From: Secundilactobacillus similis DSM 23365 = JCM 2765
GTDB lineage: Bacteria; Bacillota; Bacilli; Lactobacillales; Lactobacillaceae
NCBI RefSeq assembly: GCF_001311075.1
Contig: NZ_BBAD01000014.1
Span: 1 to 56,086, forward strand
Direction of reading: 5' to 3'
Length of the DNA stretch: 56,086 bases
The notes below the pieces were generated by a model, which saw nothing but the letters and a program-made list of their open reading frames with translations, had not been told where the DNA came from and did not search any database. The position numbers were made by a program, and so were the translations under genes. Below are positions 28,037 through 38,149 of the stretch, one piece after another (position 1 is the stretch's first letter; each line of letters begins with the position of its first letter).

Positions 28037-28501
28037 GTGAAACACCCATACCCAATCAACATCGACCTGAGTCGAAAAGCGGTCGCCGTTGTGGGCGGTG
28101 GTGCCGTTGCAACGCGAAAGATTCGGGCACTATTGGATGCCGCAGCCAACGTGACGGTGATCAGTCCGGTATTAGCGCCGGAAATCGACACGAGCCAGGT
28201 GACTTGGCGACAAAAACGTTATGAAACTGGCGACATCCAGGCGATGGATATGATCATTGCCTGTACGGATGACGCCGCCGTGAACGCCCAGATCACGCAG
28301 GACGCCACGCATTTTCAACTGGTGAATAACGCTAGCGATAAGACCCAGTCAGACTTTTTTAACGTGGCGAAGCTTGAAGATGAGACGTTACTGTTAACGG
28401 TCTCGACAAAGGGCAAGTCGCCAGCAACGGCGAAACGCATCAAACAAACACTCCGGCGCTGGTTGGACGATCAGCACTGGTTTAAAGGGGAGGATCAGTA
28501 A
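28037..28501 (+). CDS. Precorrin-2 dehydrogenase (Met8/CysG N-terminal type)
   Basis: 154 residues: HPYPINIDLSRKAVAVVGGG, the NAD-binding GGGAVATRKIRALL, VISPVLAPEI, IIACTDDAAVN, VNNASDKTQSDFFN and STKGKSPATAKRIK. It oxidises precorrin-2 to sirohydrochlorin, the substrate of CbiK; the chelatase part of larger homologues is absent. GTG 28037 with AAAGGAGATG upstream; it follows the cbiP stop by one base. Confidence 0.9.
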   Translation: MKHPYPINIDLSRKAVAVVGGGAVATRKIRALLDAAANVTVISPVLAPEIDTSQVTWRQKRYETGDIQAMDMIIACTDDAAVNAQITQDATHFQLVNNASDKTQSDFFNVAKLEDETLLLTVSTKGKSPATAKRIKQTLRRWLDDQHWFKGEDQ

Positions 28502-28504
28502 ACC

Positions 28505-29796
28505 ATGTTTGTCATTTACGTGAGTTTAAATTATCAGCAATTACCAATTGATATTCGCGAACAGCTGGTCTTTGCCAAGGAGGACCTGGACAAGGCCAAC
28601 CAACTGCTAAATAGCGAAAAAAGTATCTTAGAAAACGTGATTTTATCGACCTGCAACCGGACGGAAATTTACGCCGTAGTCGATCAGATTCACACGGGCC
28701 GTTACTATGTGAAACGGTTTCTCGCCAACTGGTTTCACGTGACGATTGATCAAATGACTGAATGGTCCGTGATTGGCACCAAGGAAGACGCCGTCGCCCA
28801 CGTGATGCGGGTGGCGACAGGTTTGGAATCACTGATCGTTGGTGAACCGCAAATCTTGGGTCAGTTAAAGAACGCCTTCTTTACCGCCCAAAAGGATGGG
28901 ACGACCGGTGTGATTTTGGATCACCTCTTCCAAGAAACGATTGCCTTTTCAAAACGGATGCACACCGAATATCGGGTCAGCGAGTTGGCGAAAACGTCTG
29001 GTCAAACCGGGTTACACCAAATCAAGGTGCAACTCCAAAATCTGACTGGAAAACAACTTGTGATCGCCGGCATGGGCGATGTCGGGACTCACGTGCTGAA
29101 AAATGCCAGCACGATGGGCTTTGACCAGATCACCGTGTTGAACCGAACGGATGCGAAGGCGGCTCAGTTGGCGGCGGATTATGATGCAACCGTTCAGGCG
29201 GATGCGTGGTCGGATCTACCACGGCGGTCGCTGACGCCGATGCAGTCATCTTATCGACAGCCGCTAAGGAACCGGTGCTTTCCGCACAGGCCCTTCAAAC
29301 GACGCGGCCTAAGTTAAAAGTGATGATCGACTTGGGAGTGCCGCGTAACGTTGATGCCCAGACGCTACCAGCTGACGTGACCTACTACGACATTGACCAC
29401 TTAACTGAAATCATCGCCCAGAACCAACAGACTAAGGATGCGATGATGGACGCGATTGCTGACAATGTGCCGGCGGCGGTGAACGACTTCTACGTTTGGC
29501 AACGTCAGCTTCACGTGGTGCCGGTCGTTCGTGAGTTGCGGGAGTCAGCGTTGAGCGTTGAAAAAAACGTCTATGACAGTTTGTTACGCAAATTGCCCGA
29601 GTTAGATGCCCATCAACGTAAGGTCATCAGCAAGCACATGAAGAGTATCATTAATCAGATGATCAAGGGCCCCATCAAGGAAATCAAGGAGTTGTCGGTT
29701 CGCGATGATGCCGCGCTAGATTTAGCCTTTTTCTGCCAAATCTTTGGCCTCGCAACGGATGACGTTTTACAGGAGGACAGTCACCATGAAAAATAA
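28505..29796 (+). CDS. hemA: Glutamyl-tRNA reductase, frame broken
   Basis: First step of the C5 pathway to 5-aminolevulinate; about 430 residues. Catalytic Cys50 in LSTCNRTEIYAV, then VGEPQILGQLKNAF, the NADPH domain IAGMGDVGTHVLKN and a C-terminal dimerisation helix (KHMKSIINQMIKGPIKEIKE). The frame breaks at ~29217 (GGATCTACC needs one base; resumes TAVADADAVILST). Its presence with hemL, hemB, hemC and hemD shows that precursor synthesis is built into the B12 operon. Confidence 0.93.
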
Positions 29797-30696
29797 GTTT
29801 ACCATGGGGACGCGCCGGAGCCAGTTGGCGCTGTGCCAAACGAACCTCGTGGTCGCCGCACTGCAGGCACAATTTCCCGATGTCGAGATTACGGTGAAGG
29901 AAATCGTGACGCAGGGTGACCGCAACCTCAAGGATAGCCTCCAAAAAATTGGTGGTAAGGGCGTTTTCGTCAAGGAAATCGAACACGATTTGCAGACAAA
30001 CGAAATTGACTTTGCGGTTCACAGCCTCAAGGATGTCATGCCAGTACTACCGGATGATTTGACGATTGGCTCGATTCCGAAGCGCAACTCGCCCTTTGAT
30101 TGTTTGATCACACCCAAGCCGGTTGCGAGTTTAGCGGATCTGCCGAAAGGCGCTCGCATCGGCACTAACAGCCTCCGCCGGCAAGGCCAGCTGCTACACG
30201 CTCGACCAGATATTGCCATTATTCCGATCCGGGGGAACGTTGGGACCCGGATCAACAAAATTGAGAGCGAGCACTTGGATGGCGTCGTGTTGGCTGAAGC
30301 CGGCCTTAACCGGTTGAACTTTGACCTGACTGGGTTGTACCGCATCAGTTTGAAGGACGTGATCTTACCCGCAACTGGCCAGGGTGCCATTGCCATCGAG
30401 TGTCGGAAAAACGATGCCGATACGCTGGCATTGCTACACAGTATTGAAGACGCCGCGACCCGAACTAGCGTTGTGGTGGAGCGCGATTTCCTGCGCGAAC
30501 TTGGCGGGAGTTGTACGTACCGATTGGGGCGTATGCTTACTTGGAAGCCGACACCCTGCATTTTCACGGGTTAGTTGCTTCAACCGATGGTCAACACCTG
30601 TTTACGAAGCATCAGACCGGAGTTGCCGGTGACCAGTTAGGCCGCAAAACCGCCCAAGCGTTGATTGCGGAAGGCGCGTTGAAATTCATTGAATAA
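29786..30696 (+). CDS. hemC: Hydroxymethylbilane synthase, frame broken
   Basis: Polymerises four porphobilinogens; about 303 residues. TMGTRRSQLALCQTNLV, GGKGVFVKEIEHDL, DFAVHSLKDVMP, RIGTNSLRRQGQLL, GNVGTRINK and the cofactor-binding Cys in LGGSCNVPIG. The break at ~30513 (TGTACGTACC needs one A) restores N-V-P-I-G-A-Y. ATG 29786 has AGGAGGAC just upstream and overlaps the hemA end by eleven bases. Confidence 0.93.
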
Positions 30697-30750
30697 TTCG
30701 CTATGCTGGAATTAACTTAAACTAAATGATTGAGAAAGAAGATTGTTATT

Positions 30751-31719
30751 ATGGTAAGTTTTGATCGTCACCGTCGTTTAAGAAGTAGTGCTGCTATGCG
30801 TGATCTTGTTCGCGAGACGCACTTAGCCAAGTCTGATTTGATCATGCCCGTGTTCGTGGACGCCACGATCACCGGTAAGGAAGCCATCGACTCCATGCCC
30901 GGGATCTACCGTTTCGGCTTGGATTCGATTTTGGATGAAATTAAGGAAATCGTGGACTTAGGCATTGAATCGATCATCATCTTCGGGATCCCCGACCACA
31001 AGGATGACCTCGGCACCGGTGCTTGGGAAGCGGACGGCATCGTGCAACAAGCCATTCGTAAAATCAAGGCCGCATACCCTGACCTAATCGTCATCGCCGA
31101 CACCTGCATGTGCGAATACACGTCAACCGGTCACTGTGGCATCGTCAAGGATCACGAAGTGTTGAACGACGAATCACTCAAATACAACACGAAGACGGCT
31201 GTCAGCCAAGTTGAAGCCGGTGCCGATATGGTTGCCCCTTCAAATGCCATGGACGGCTTCGTTGCTGCGATTCGGTCGGGCTTAGACGAAGCAGGTTACG
31301 AAAACACCCCAATCATGGCTTATTCAGTCAAGTACGCTTCTAGTTTCTACGGTCCATTCCGGGACGCTGCGGATGGCGCACCAACCTTTGGGGATCGCAA
31401 GGGTTATCAGATGGATCCTGCTAACCGGTTGGAAGCCCTCCGTGAAATGGCTAGTGATGAAGCAGAAGGTGCCGATTTCACGATGGTTAAGCCAGCGATG
31501 GCGTTTTCTGATATTATTAGAGATGTTCGGAACAATACCAACCTGCCATTGGTGGCCTACAACGTGTCTGGCGAATACGCCATGGTGAAGGCCGCCGCGC
31601 AAAACGGTTGGATCAACGAAGAACAGATCGTCAACGAAGTGCTGGTCGGCTTGAAGCGGGCTGGTGCGGACTTGATCATCACGTATTTTGCTAAAGAAGT
31701 CGCTGCTCGAATGAAGTAG
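30751..31719 (+). CDS. hemB: Porphobilinogen synthase (5-aminolevulinate dehydratase)
   Basis: 322 residues, intact. The three-Cys zinc motif [17 protein letters not shown], the Schiff-base lysines in [15 protein letters not shown] and [10 protein letters not shown] region, and [16 protein letters not shown] 30751 ([13 protein letters not shown]) is preferred to the TTG at 30730, although the ribosome site (AAAGAAG) is weak. Confidence 0.95.
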   Translation: MVSFDRHRRLRSSAAMRDLVRETHLAKSDLIMPVFVDATITGKEAIDSMPGIYRFGLDSILDEIKEIVDLGIESIIIFGIPDHKDDLGTGAWEADGIVQQAIRKIKAAYPDLIVIADTCMCEYTSTGHCGIVKDHEVLNDESLKYNTKTAVSQVEAGADMVAPSNAMDGFVAAIRSGLDEAGYENTPIMAYSVKYASSFYGPFRDAADGAPTFGDRKGYQMDPANRLEALREMASDEAEGADFTMVKPAMAFSDIIRDVRNNTNLPLVAYNVSGEYAMVKAAAQNGWINEEQIVNEVLVGLKRAGADLIITYFAKEVAARMK

Positions 31720-31739
31720 CCAAAGGGAGTGCTAATTTA

Positions 31740-33035
31740 ATGAAGCAGTTTGAAAATTCCAAGCGGGCTTTCGCTGAAGCCAGCGAATACATGCCGGGCG
31801 GGGTCAACAGTCCGGTTCGGGCTTTTAAGAACGTCGGTGGTGACCCACTGTTCATCGAACGGGGCAAGGGTGCCCACATCGAAGACATTGACCACAATGT
31901 GTTCATCGATTACGTGTTATCGTGGGGACCGTTAATTTTAGGTCACGCCGATGACCAAGTAGTGGCGGACCTCCAAGCCGCGACGGCAAAGGGGACCAGT
32001 TACGGCGCCCCAACCGAGCTTGAAACGGAACTCGCCAAAAAGATCCAAAGCATCGTGCCATCAATGGAAATGATGCGGATGGTGTCTTCCGGGACTGAAG
32101 CCACGATGAGCGCGATTCGCTTAGCTCGGGGCTACACCCACCGGGAAAAAATCGTCAAATTCATCGGGAACTACCACGGCCACAGTGACTCACTGTTAGT
32201 CGATGCTGGGTCTGGGGTTGCGACGTTCAACATCAACACCTCACCAGGGGTGCCAAAGGACTTGGCTTACGATACGTTGACCGTGCCCTATAACGATGTT
32301 GAAGGCGTGAAGGCGGTTTTTGAAGCCAATGGTGACGATATCGCCTGTGCCATCGTGGAACCAATCGCCGGCAACATGGGCGTCATTCCGGGGACGCAGG
32401 AATTCCTGCAAACCTTGCGTGACGTAACCACAGCACACGGTAGCGTTTTGATTTTTGACGAAGTGATGTCTGGGTTCCGGGCAGCCTACCACGGTGCCCA
32501 AAGTCTCTACGGCATTACGCCTGACCTAACGACCTTAGGCAAGGTTGTTGGTGGCGGGTTACCAGTCGGGGTTTTCGGAGGTCGTCGTGACATCATGATG
32601 AACATTACGCCAGCCGGGAACGTTTACCACGCCGGTACTTTGTCTGGGAACCCACTGGCGATGACCGGTGGCTTGAGTACGTTAGCCCAGTTAAACGAGT
32701 CATTGTACGCTGAAATGAGTGCGAAAACGACCCGTTTAGTCGAAGGCATCAAACAAGCTGCTGACGCGCATAACGTGCCAGTCACGGTGCATCACGTTGG
32801 CACCATGTGGAGCTACTTCTTCAACGCCGGCCCAGTCAATAACTTTGATGACGTGCAGGCTAGCGATGTGGCGTACTTTGCGAAGTTCTACAAGCAATTA
32901 CTCCAACAAGGCATCTACACGGCACCATCACAATTTGAAACCAACTTCATGTCCAGCAAACACACGGACGACGACATTCAAGCCACGATCAACGGCTTTA
33001 ACGCCGCGTTTGATGCGGTCGAAAACGAGGACTAA
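31740..33035 (+). CDS. hemL: Glutamate-1-semialdehyde 2,1-aminomutase
   Basis: 431 residues, intact. [65 protein letters not shown] and the PLP lysine in [14 protein letters not shown]. It converts glutamate semialdehyde to 5-aminolevulinate. AAGGGAG ribosome site; two bases between its stop and cblS. Confidence 0.96.
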   Translation: MKQFENSKRAFAEASEYMPGGVNSPVRAFKNVGGDPLFIERGKGAHIEDIDHNVFIDYVLSWGPLILGHADDQVVADLQAATAKGTSYGAPTELETELAKKIQSIVPSMEMMRMVSSGTEATMSAIRLARGYTHREKIVKFIGNYHGHSDSLLVDAGSGVATFNINTSPGVPKDLAYDTLTVPYNDVEGVKAVFEANGDDIACAIVEPIAGNMGVIPGTQEFLQTLRDVTTAHGSVLIFDEVMSGFRAAYHGAQSLYGITPDLTTLGKVVGGGLPVGVFGGRRDIMMNITPAGNVYHAGTLSGNPLAMTGGLSTLAQLNESLYAEMSAKTTRLVEGIKQAADAHNVPVTVHHVGTMWSYFFNAGPVNNFDDVQASDVAYFAKFYKQLLQQGIYTAPSQFETNFMSSKHTDDDIQATINGFNAAFDAVENED

Positions 33036-33037
33036 TA

Positions 33038-33778
33038 ATGACAACAACACAATTTCGCGACCTTTCATTAATACCGCTAACGGCAACCGAAGCGTTAGTG
33101 ATTGCTTGTGATAGCAGCGCCGGAATTGGGGAGAAGCAAGCGGACGTGGTAGCGATTGACCCAGCTATTACGGCCGCTTATTCTTTGCGGGTCCCCTTAC
33201 TGGAGCTCCTATGTTTTGGCGCAACCCCGGTCGCCATTACGGATACGATCGGTAACGAGTTACACCCAACTGGAGAACGAATTATCTCGGGTATCCGGAG
33301 CGAAATGCAGCGGGCGGGTTTGGCTGATTTACCGCTGAATGGCAGCACGGAAGACAACATGGCCACCCTAACTACCTCAATTGGCGTGACGGTGGTGGCG
33401 CGGATCGAAACGGCGAAGTTACCGGTAGTCGGTCGACACGAACTGGCTGTCTTTCAGATGGGAACGCCTTACGTTGCGGATCAAGTGGTGGCGCACCTCG
33501 ACAGTATTTTTAGTTATGACGCGGTTCGACAACTGGTCCAGCGTGATGACGTGGTGGACTTGCTGCCAGTTGGGTCAAAAGGGGTGGCAAACGAAACGGC
33601 GCAGATGGCGCAAACTCACGGTCTGAACGTTGAGGCCATCGTTGACTTGACCGATGAGGCGTTCACTCAATCAGCCGGACCGGCGACGGTGTTACTGGTC
33701 GGTGTGCGTGCGGACCAAGCAACCCAATTTCAAGCGGCGTATCCGGATTGGATTCGGGTAGCCACTTTGCGGAGGTAA
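33038..33778 (+). CDS. cblS: Alpha-ribazole kinase CblS-like (AIR synthetase/ThiL-related)
   Basis: 246 residues. IACDSSAGIGEKQADVVAI near the N-terminus and LLELLCFGATPVAITDTIGN resemble the ATP-binding core of the PurM/ThiL superfamily. The closest described function in B12 operons of Firmicutes is CblS, which phosphorylates alpha-ribazole to alpha-ribazole-phosphate for CobS. Place between hemL and cobU and a CblT-like gene at the operon head support this. No cobT is present, so activated lower ligand would come by salvage. Recognition rests on family memory and context. Confidence 0.75.
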   Translation: MTTTQFRDLSLIPLTATEALVIACDSSAGIGEKQADVVAIDPAITAAYSLRVPLLELLCFGATPVAITDTIGNELHPTGERIISGIRSEMQRAGLADLPLNGSTEDNMATLTTSIGVTVVARIETAKLPVVGRHELAVFQMGTPYVADQVVAHLDSIFSYDAVRQLVQRDDVVDLLPVGSKGVANETAQMAQTHGLNVEAIVDLTDEAFTQSAGPATVLLVGVRADQATQFQAAYPDWIRVATLRR

Positions 33779-33783
33779 TCAAG

Positions 33784-34377
33784 ATGACAGGACAGTTAAC
33801 CTTAGTGACCGGTGGTGCCAAGAGCGGTAAATCGGTCTTTGCAGAACAACGGTTGTCGGATGATGACCGAATCTGTTACATCGCTACTGGTGTGATGACG
33901 GCGCCAGACCCGGAGATGCAGCTTCGAATTAAGACGCACCAACAACGCCGCTCTGATAAGTGGACCACTGAGGAACGCTACGAAGATGTGGCCGGGTTTA
34001 TTCGGGCACACCAGTTTGACGGGTACTTGTTAGACGATGCGACCATGCTGATTACGAACCGCTTTTACCAAATGATGCTGGCGCAAGCTGACAAGCAGGG
34101 AAAGCCATTAGATGACGTGATCGAGCGGATGGGGCGTGATGAGATTGCCCAAGTTGGTGACGTGATCTTTAACGACTGGGACGAAATCGTAGCAGCGCTA
34201 CGCGAAACCGACCAATCGATGTTCATTGTGACCAACGAAGTGGGGCTGGGCATTGTGCCGGCAACCAAGCAGACACGTATTTTACGTGATTTATACGGGC
34301 AGGTTAATCAACGCCTCGCTCAAGCGGCCGACCACGTTTACTTTGTCATCAGTGGATTGCCACAAAAATTGAAATAG
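33784..34377 (+). CDS. cobU: Adenosylcobinamide kinase/guanylyltransferase
   Basis: 197 residues. P-loop VTGGAKSGKSVFAE, the guanylated-His region KTHQQRRSDKWTTEE, and IVTNEVGLGIVPATKQTRILRD, a CobU signature. It makes AdoCbi-GDP for CobS. ATG 33784 has GGAGG 15 bases upstream overlapping the cblS end. Confidence 0.94.
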   Translation: MTGQLTLVTGGAKSGKSVFAEQRLSDDDRICYIATGVMTAPDPEMQLRIKTHQQRRSDKWTTEERYEDVAGFIRAHQFDGYLLDDATMLITNRFYQMMLAQADKQGKPLDDVIERMGRDEIAQVGDVIFNDWDEIVAALRETDQSMFIVTNEVGLGIVPATKQTRILRDLYGQVNQRLAQAADHVYFVISGLPQKLK

Positions 34378-34391
34378 AAAGGTGTTTGATC

Positions 34392-35153
34392 ATGGGACAA
34401 GCGATGATTTTATTCACGCAATTTTTCACCCGGATCTCCGTCCCAATTGAGATTCCGGACGCAACGAATAAGTTTAAGCAAAATATTCAGTACTTTACCT
34501 TTTTTGGGTTCTTGGTAGGGTGCGTTGAAGCCGCTATTTTTTGGGTGTTTACCCTGATTTTTCCACTTTGGTTTGCCTGGATCCTGTACTGGATCACGGA
34601 TGGGCTGATCACGGGTGGCTTTCACTTGGATGCGCTGGCGGATACGGCGGATGGCTTGTATTCGTCTCGCGCACCGGAGAAGATGCGCGCCATTATGAAG
34701 GACAGTCGGTTAGGGACGATGGGCAGCTTGGGCCTGTTGTATTTTTACCTGATCGTCATCAGTTGTGGTATCATCATTGCGCCACAGTTGCCACTATGGC
34801 AGTTGGTGGGCTTAACGGCCGTGACCACGATGATGGCCAAGACCGGGATCGCCGTTTTGTTTTATAAGATGGTGTACAACGGCAGCGGTCCCAGCCTATC
34901 CAGTTTATGGGTCGGCGTGACTACTTGGCGGATCATTGTCGCCCAGATTTTTTCAATTATCGTGATTGGCGCTATTTTACAAATCCCGGGTTTGATCGCC
35001 TACGCCGTTGTGATGGTGCTGGCCTACTTTTACCGGCGGTTCCACATTCACCTGTTACACGGGTTCAGTGGGGATACGATCGGCGCTTACGGTGATTTAT
35101 CACAGGTCATTTTCTTACTGGTTTACGCTGGCTTAGCGGGAGTGATGTTGTAA
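34392..35153 (+). CDS. cobS: Adenosylcobinamide-GDP ribazoletransferase (cobalamin synthase)
   Basis: 253 residues, polytopic membrane protein. LITGGFHLDALADTADGL is the catalytic/metal motif, and DSRLGTMGSLGL and FHIHLLHGFSGDTIGAYGDLSQ are conserved. It joins AdoCbi-GDP and alpha-ribazole(-P). ATG 34392 behind AAAGGTG is preferred to TTG 34386. Its stop overlaps the cobC start. Confidence 0.94.
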   Translation: MGQAMILFTQFFTRISVPIEIPDATNKFKQNIQYFTFFGFLVGCVEAAIFWVFTLIFPLWFAWILYWITDGLITGGFHLDALADTADGLYSSRAPEKMRAIMKDSRLGTMGSLGLLYFYLIVISCGIIIAPQLPLWQLVGLTAVTTMMAKTGIAVLFYKMVYNGSGPSLSSLWVGVTTWRIIVAQIFSIIVIGAILQIPGLIAYAVVMVLAYFYRRFHIHLLHGFSGDTIGAYGDLSQVIFLLVYAGLAGVML

Positions 35154-35739
35154 TGCACCTATTAGTGACGCGTCATGGTGAAACGGCGCTTAATAAACAA
35201 AAGAAATTTTATGGGTCGTTAGATTGTCCGGTAGATGCGCTGGGCGAGTCGCAGGCGGCGCAGTTAGCTGAGAAATTAACGAATGTGCCAATTGATGTGA
35301 CGCTTCGAAGCGACATGCTACGGACGGCGCAAACGGCGGCCCCAATCATTGCCACCCACCCAACGACTGAGGTGCGCGTCGATGCCCGGTTAAATGAAAT
35401 GGGCTTTGGTAAGTGGGAAGGGTTGAATGCTGACGAAATCCAAGCCGCTTACCCGCAAGATTGGCAGACGTGGCTGGATCACCCGTTTGAGGCGTTTCCA
35501 ACGGGCGCTGAATCGTACCCGGTGTTTAAGACCCGGGTGTGGCGGCACTTGATGACTATCAAGAGCTCATTAATAGTGATTTAACAGTGTTACTGGTCGC
35601 CCACCTTGGCACGTTGCGGACGTGGCATCAACACTGGTTCCCAGATACGACTTACTGGGATCTGCATTTTGAGGCAGGGTGTTACTCGACCTATGAGGTG
35701 ACGGCGACCGAAGCGACGTTAACGGGATTAAATTTGTAA
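35153..35739 (+). CDS. cobC: Alpha-ribazole phosphatase, frame broken
   Basis: Histidine phosphatase family, about 195 residues. Catalytic RHGET in LLVTRHGETALN, RSDMLRTAQTA, LNEMGFGKWEG and the second His in LLVAHLGTLRTW. The break at ~35540 (GTGTGGCGG needs one T) restores R-V-L-A-A-L-D-D-Y. It dephosphorylates alpha-ribazole-5'-P or adenosylcobalamin-5'-P. Confidence 0.9.
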
Positions 35740-35755
35740 GAAAGCTGGTGATTGG

Positions 35756-36472
35756 ATGGGGTTTCTAGTGACATATCCGCAAGAAAAGGTGGCACCGGAC
35801 CTGCAGGCACAGTTAGCGGCAATGGGGCCAACGCAGTATCTGCCGTTACGCCATTTGACGTCAGTGACGCTGACGGCGCCGGATGAGCACTTAATTGCAA
35901 CCAGTGACGTGCTCGTTCTGACCAGTCCGTTTGCACTCACGGTGTATCTTGGCCACTTACGAAACTTAGCGCCACAGGCAACCGTTGCGGTTTTGAGCCA
36001 GAAAATGGCCACTAAGTTAACGAACGCGGGCGTGCAGCGACTCGTCGTAGCGCCGCAAGAAAATCAGGCCAGTTTACAACGCGTGCTCCAAGACTATCCG
36101 GGGGGCACGATCATGACGTGGCTCCGGGGCAATTTAACGGTGGCCCACGCCATGGATCAGCTCCCAAAATTGCAAATGGTACAGGTGTATCAAAATACCT
36201 GGTCGAAGGCACAAACGCAACTTGTTGCCGACCAACTGGCCGCCCCAATTACCAGAATTTTAGTCACCAGTCCCGCTAGTTTTCAGCGCTTGCAACAAGT
36301 TATACAACTAGTTCCGGCGAAATTTGGTCAAATTACCTACTATGTTTTAGGAAAAAGTACCCTGGAAATAATCCGTGATACGCACCAATCAGTGATTGGA
36401 CCGACCCAAATGAAAGCGGTTTTAAGGCAGATGCTCCAGAAAATGTGCCGTGATGAAGCTGAATCGCGGTAA
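35756..36472 (+). CDS. hemD: Uroporphyrinogen-III synthase, stand-alone
   Basis: 238 residues with the weakly conserved two-lobed HemD pattern: FLVTYPQEKVAPDLQAQL, VLVLTSPFALTVYLGHL, VAVLSQKMATKLTNAG and RILVTSPASFQRLQQ. It is the last gene of the cob operon. A second HemD-type domain is fused to CobA in the same operon, so one may be redundant or altered. ATG 35756; a usable but weak ribosome site. Confidence 0.8.
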   Translation: MGFLVTYPQEKVAPDLQAQLAAMGPTQYLPLRHLTSVTLTAPDEHLIATSDVLVLTSPFALTVYLGHLRNLAPQATVAVLSQKMATKLTNAGVQRLVVAPQENQASLQRVLQDYPGGTIMTWLRGNLTVAHAMDQLPKLQMVQVYQNTWSKAQTQLVADQLAAPITRILVTSPASFQRLQQVIQLVPAKFGQITYYVLGKSTLEIIRDTHQSVIGPTQMKAVLRQMLQKMCRDEAESR

Positions 36473-36544
36473 AATTTTGACTTGTTATATTTTTTTGTGA
36501 TAAAGAATTAAATTTGTGCGGAAAAAGAGCTAAAAATATTTCAG

Positions 36545-36566
36545 ATAAAGCGCTTTCAAATATGCT
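36545..36566 (+). promoter_or_regulatory. cre site and -10 before pduF
   Basis: ATAAAGCGCTTTCA (36545-36558) matches the CcpA-binding cre consensus around its central CG with arms AAAG/CTTT. TATGCT (36561-36566) just downstream can be a -10. Glucose repression of pduF is inferred. Confidence 0.6.
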
Positions 36567-36622
36567 AAACTAAGAACTGTTAATTGTGAATTAACAAACT
36601 AATATAAAGGTGGGTGTCACTT

Positions 36623-37330
36623 ATGGATGGTTTTATCGGTGAATTTTTCGGAACCGCTATCCTAATCCTTTTGGGGGCCGGTACTGGTGCCGGACTTAAC
36701 TTGAAGAAGACCTATTCAAGAGGATCTGACTGGACCTATGTCTGCTTGTCTTGGGGTATGGCCGTTACGATGGGGGTTTACGTTGCTGGTTTGTTAGGCT
36801 CAGATGGGCATTTAAATCCAGCTGTTACAATTCCATTTGCAATTTTTGGTCTCTTTCCTTGGCATGAAGTTTTGCCTTATCTTGCTGGTCAATTCTTGGG
36901 TGCGTTCGTCGGAGCAGCGCTTGTTATGGTTGCGTTCGGGGCACACTTCAAAGAATCTAACGGCGCAGAAGAAGGTAACACAGTCGGTATCTTCGCTACT
37001 GCACCAGCAATTGCATCGCCATTATTCAACTTCTTCTCAGAAGTTATTGCAACATTCGCGTTTGTCTTTATTCTGTTGAACTTAGGTGACTTTACGACTG
37101 GTTTGAAGCCATTAGTTGTTGGTTTCTTAATCTTCGTTATCGGTACTGGTTTAGGGACGACCACCGGGTTCGCCATCAACCCAGCTCGTGACTGGGGTCC
37201 ACGGTTTGCCTACACGGTTATTCCTTTACCTGGCAAGTCCTCAGCAAATTGGGGCTACTCCTGGGTACCAATGTGTGGCCCACTTGTAGGTGGCTTCATT
37301 GCTACTTGGATCGAATCACTGGTTCACTAA
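36623..37330 (+). CDS. pduF: Glycerol/propanediol uptake facilitator
   Basis: 235 residues, MIP-family aquaglyceroporin with six membrane helices. Both NPA boxes are present: HLNPAVTIP and INPARDWGPR; the Asp after NPAR is typical of glycerol facilitators. ATG 36623 has AAGGTGGG ten bases upstream; GTG 36614 is the alternative. Single gene with its own cre-containing promoter and terminator, next to pocR and the pdu operon. Confidence 0.93.
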   Translation: MDGFIGEFFGTAILILLGAGTGAGLNLKKTYSRGSDWTYVCLSWGMAVTMGVYVAGLLGSDGHLNPAVTIPFAIFGLFPWHEVLPYLAGQFLGAFVGAALVMVAFGAHFKESNGAEEGNTVGIFATAPAIASPLFNFFSEVIATFAFVFILLNLGDFTTGLKPLVVGFLIFVIGTGLGTTTGFAINPARDWGPRFAYTVIPLPGKSSANWGYSWVPMCGPLVGGFIATWIESLVH

Positions 37331-37342
37331 TACTCACTTTGA

Positions 37343-37370
37343 CACCACCCACTTGTTGGGTGGTGTTTTT
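37343..37370 (+). terminator. Terminator of pduF
   Basis: CACCACCCA (37343-37351) pairs with TGGGTGGTG (37357-37365), followed by T5. Family A repeat A3 starts seven bases later. Confidence 0.85.
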
Positions 37371-37375
37371 GTGTG

Positions 37376-37640
37376 CGCTTGTGTCCAGCTTGTGAAGTGC
37401 GGTGATTTGCGTGAACTTACGATTCCGGTCAGCGGCTAGGTTCCTGCTGTGGTGCCGGCCTGAGCCGAAGAGCGGTCTCAGACCTCCAATTTCAGCCTCG
37501 CCAAAACCCATGCGAGTCTGAAATTCGTCCCCGATAATTGGCGGTTGTTGGAAAGTCGCCAACAACCACCAATTATCGCGACACAGCATCCACCTAGCCG
37601 CTGACCTGCATCTCACAATGTGCAAGCAGACACTATTGTA
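37376..37640 (+). repeat. Family A-type repeat, copy A3 (nested palindromes)
   Basis: Begins GCTTGTGTCCAGC (37377-37389) after the pduF T-tract. From ~37417 to 37607 a large palindrome: GGTCAGCGGCTAGG pairs with CCTAGCCGCTGACC. It encloses smaller hairpins, e.g. GATAATTGGCGGTTGTTGG with CCAACAACCACCAATTATC. The interior differs from A1/A2 and A4/A5, so only the end motif and style are shared. No gene. Confidence 0.65.
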
Positions 37641-37904
37641 GACCAGCTCAAGTGCTTAACTGAACGGCTTGCGACAGTACTGCAATGACTGATATTGAGT
37701 CGACAAACGCCAAAGTTGATTAACAGTCGATGTTTCGTCATCGTAACGGACAAGACGTCGATCTATTCTGAACGTTGACTTAATGCGCTTGAACAGACTG
37801 TGACATAATGCTGTAACGTTATCGTTTAACGTTTACTGAGATGTTCTCGATTGTCATCGTACGACGGTTTAGCCCTTCATGATAGATTTTCGAGAGTGTG
37901 GTAA
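37641..37904. other. Non-coding stretch between repeats A3 and A4
   Basis: No gene, RNA or clear repeat recognised. AACGTTATCGTTTAACGTTTA at 37815-37835 resembles the paired AACGTT boxes before cbiP. Confidence 0.5.
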
Positions 37905-38146
37905 TCGATGCCGAAAACCCGCAAACAAGAGGTCGGTCAGAAAATTGGGCTCAGCCGTGAAATTTCACTTAGCTGGTGAACTTCCAGCTTAGTGAAAGGC
38001 CGAATTCTGAGACGTGTTTTTCCGGCTCAGAATCGTACCCACGGCGTTCCAGCCCAAATTTTCTGACCGACCGGTTGTGCCCACAATATCACCCATGATT
38101 AACGCGCCAACGAAGCCAAATTTCACAAGCTGGATACAAGCGACAG
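37905..38146 (-). repeat. Family A repeat, copy A4 (inverted partner of A5)
   Basis: Minus-strand reading starts GTCGCTTGTATCCAGC (38144-38129), just past the pocR terminator, and matches A5 over at least 180 bases. Internal hairpins: GGTCGGTCAGAAAATTTGGG pairs with CCCAATTTTCTGACCGACC, and TTTCACTAAGCTGG with CCAGCTAAGTGAAA. Open frames in it are incidental. Confidence 0.8.
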
Positions 38147-38149
38147 CAC

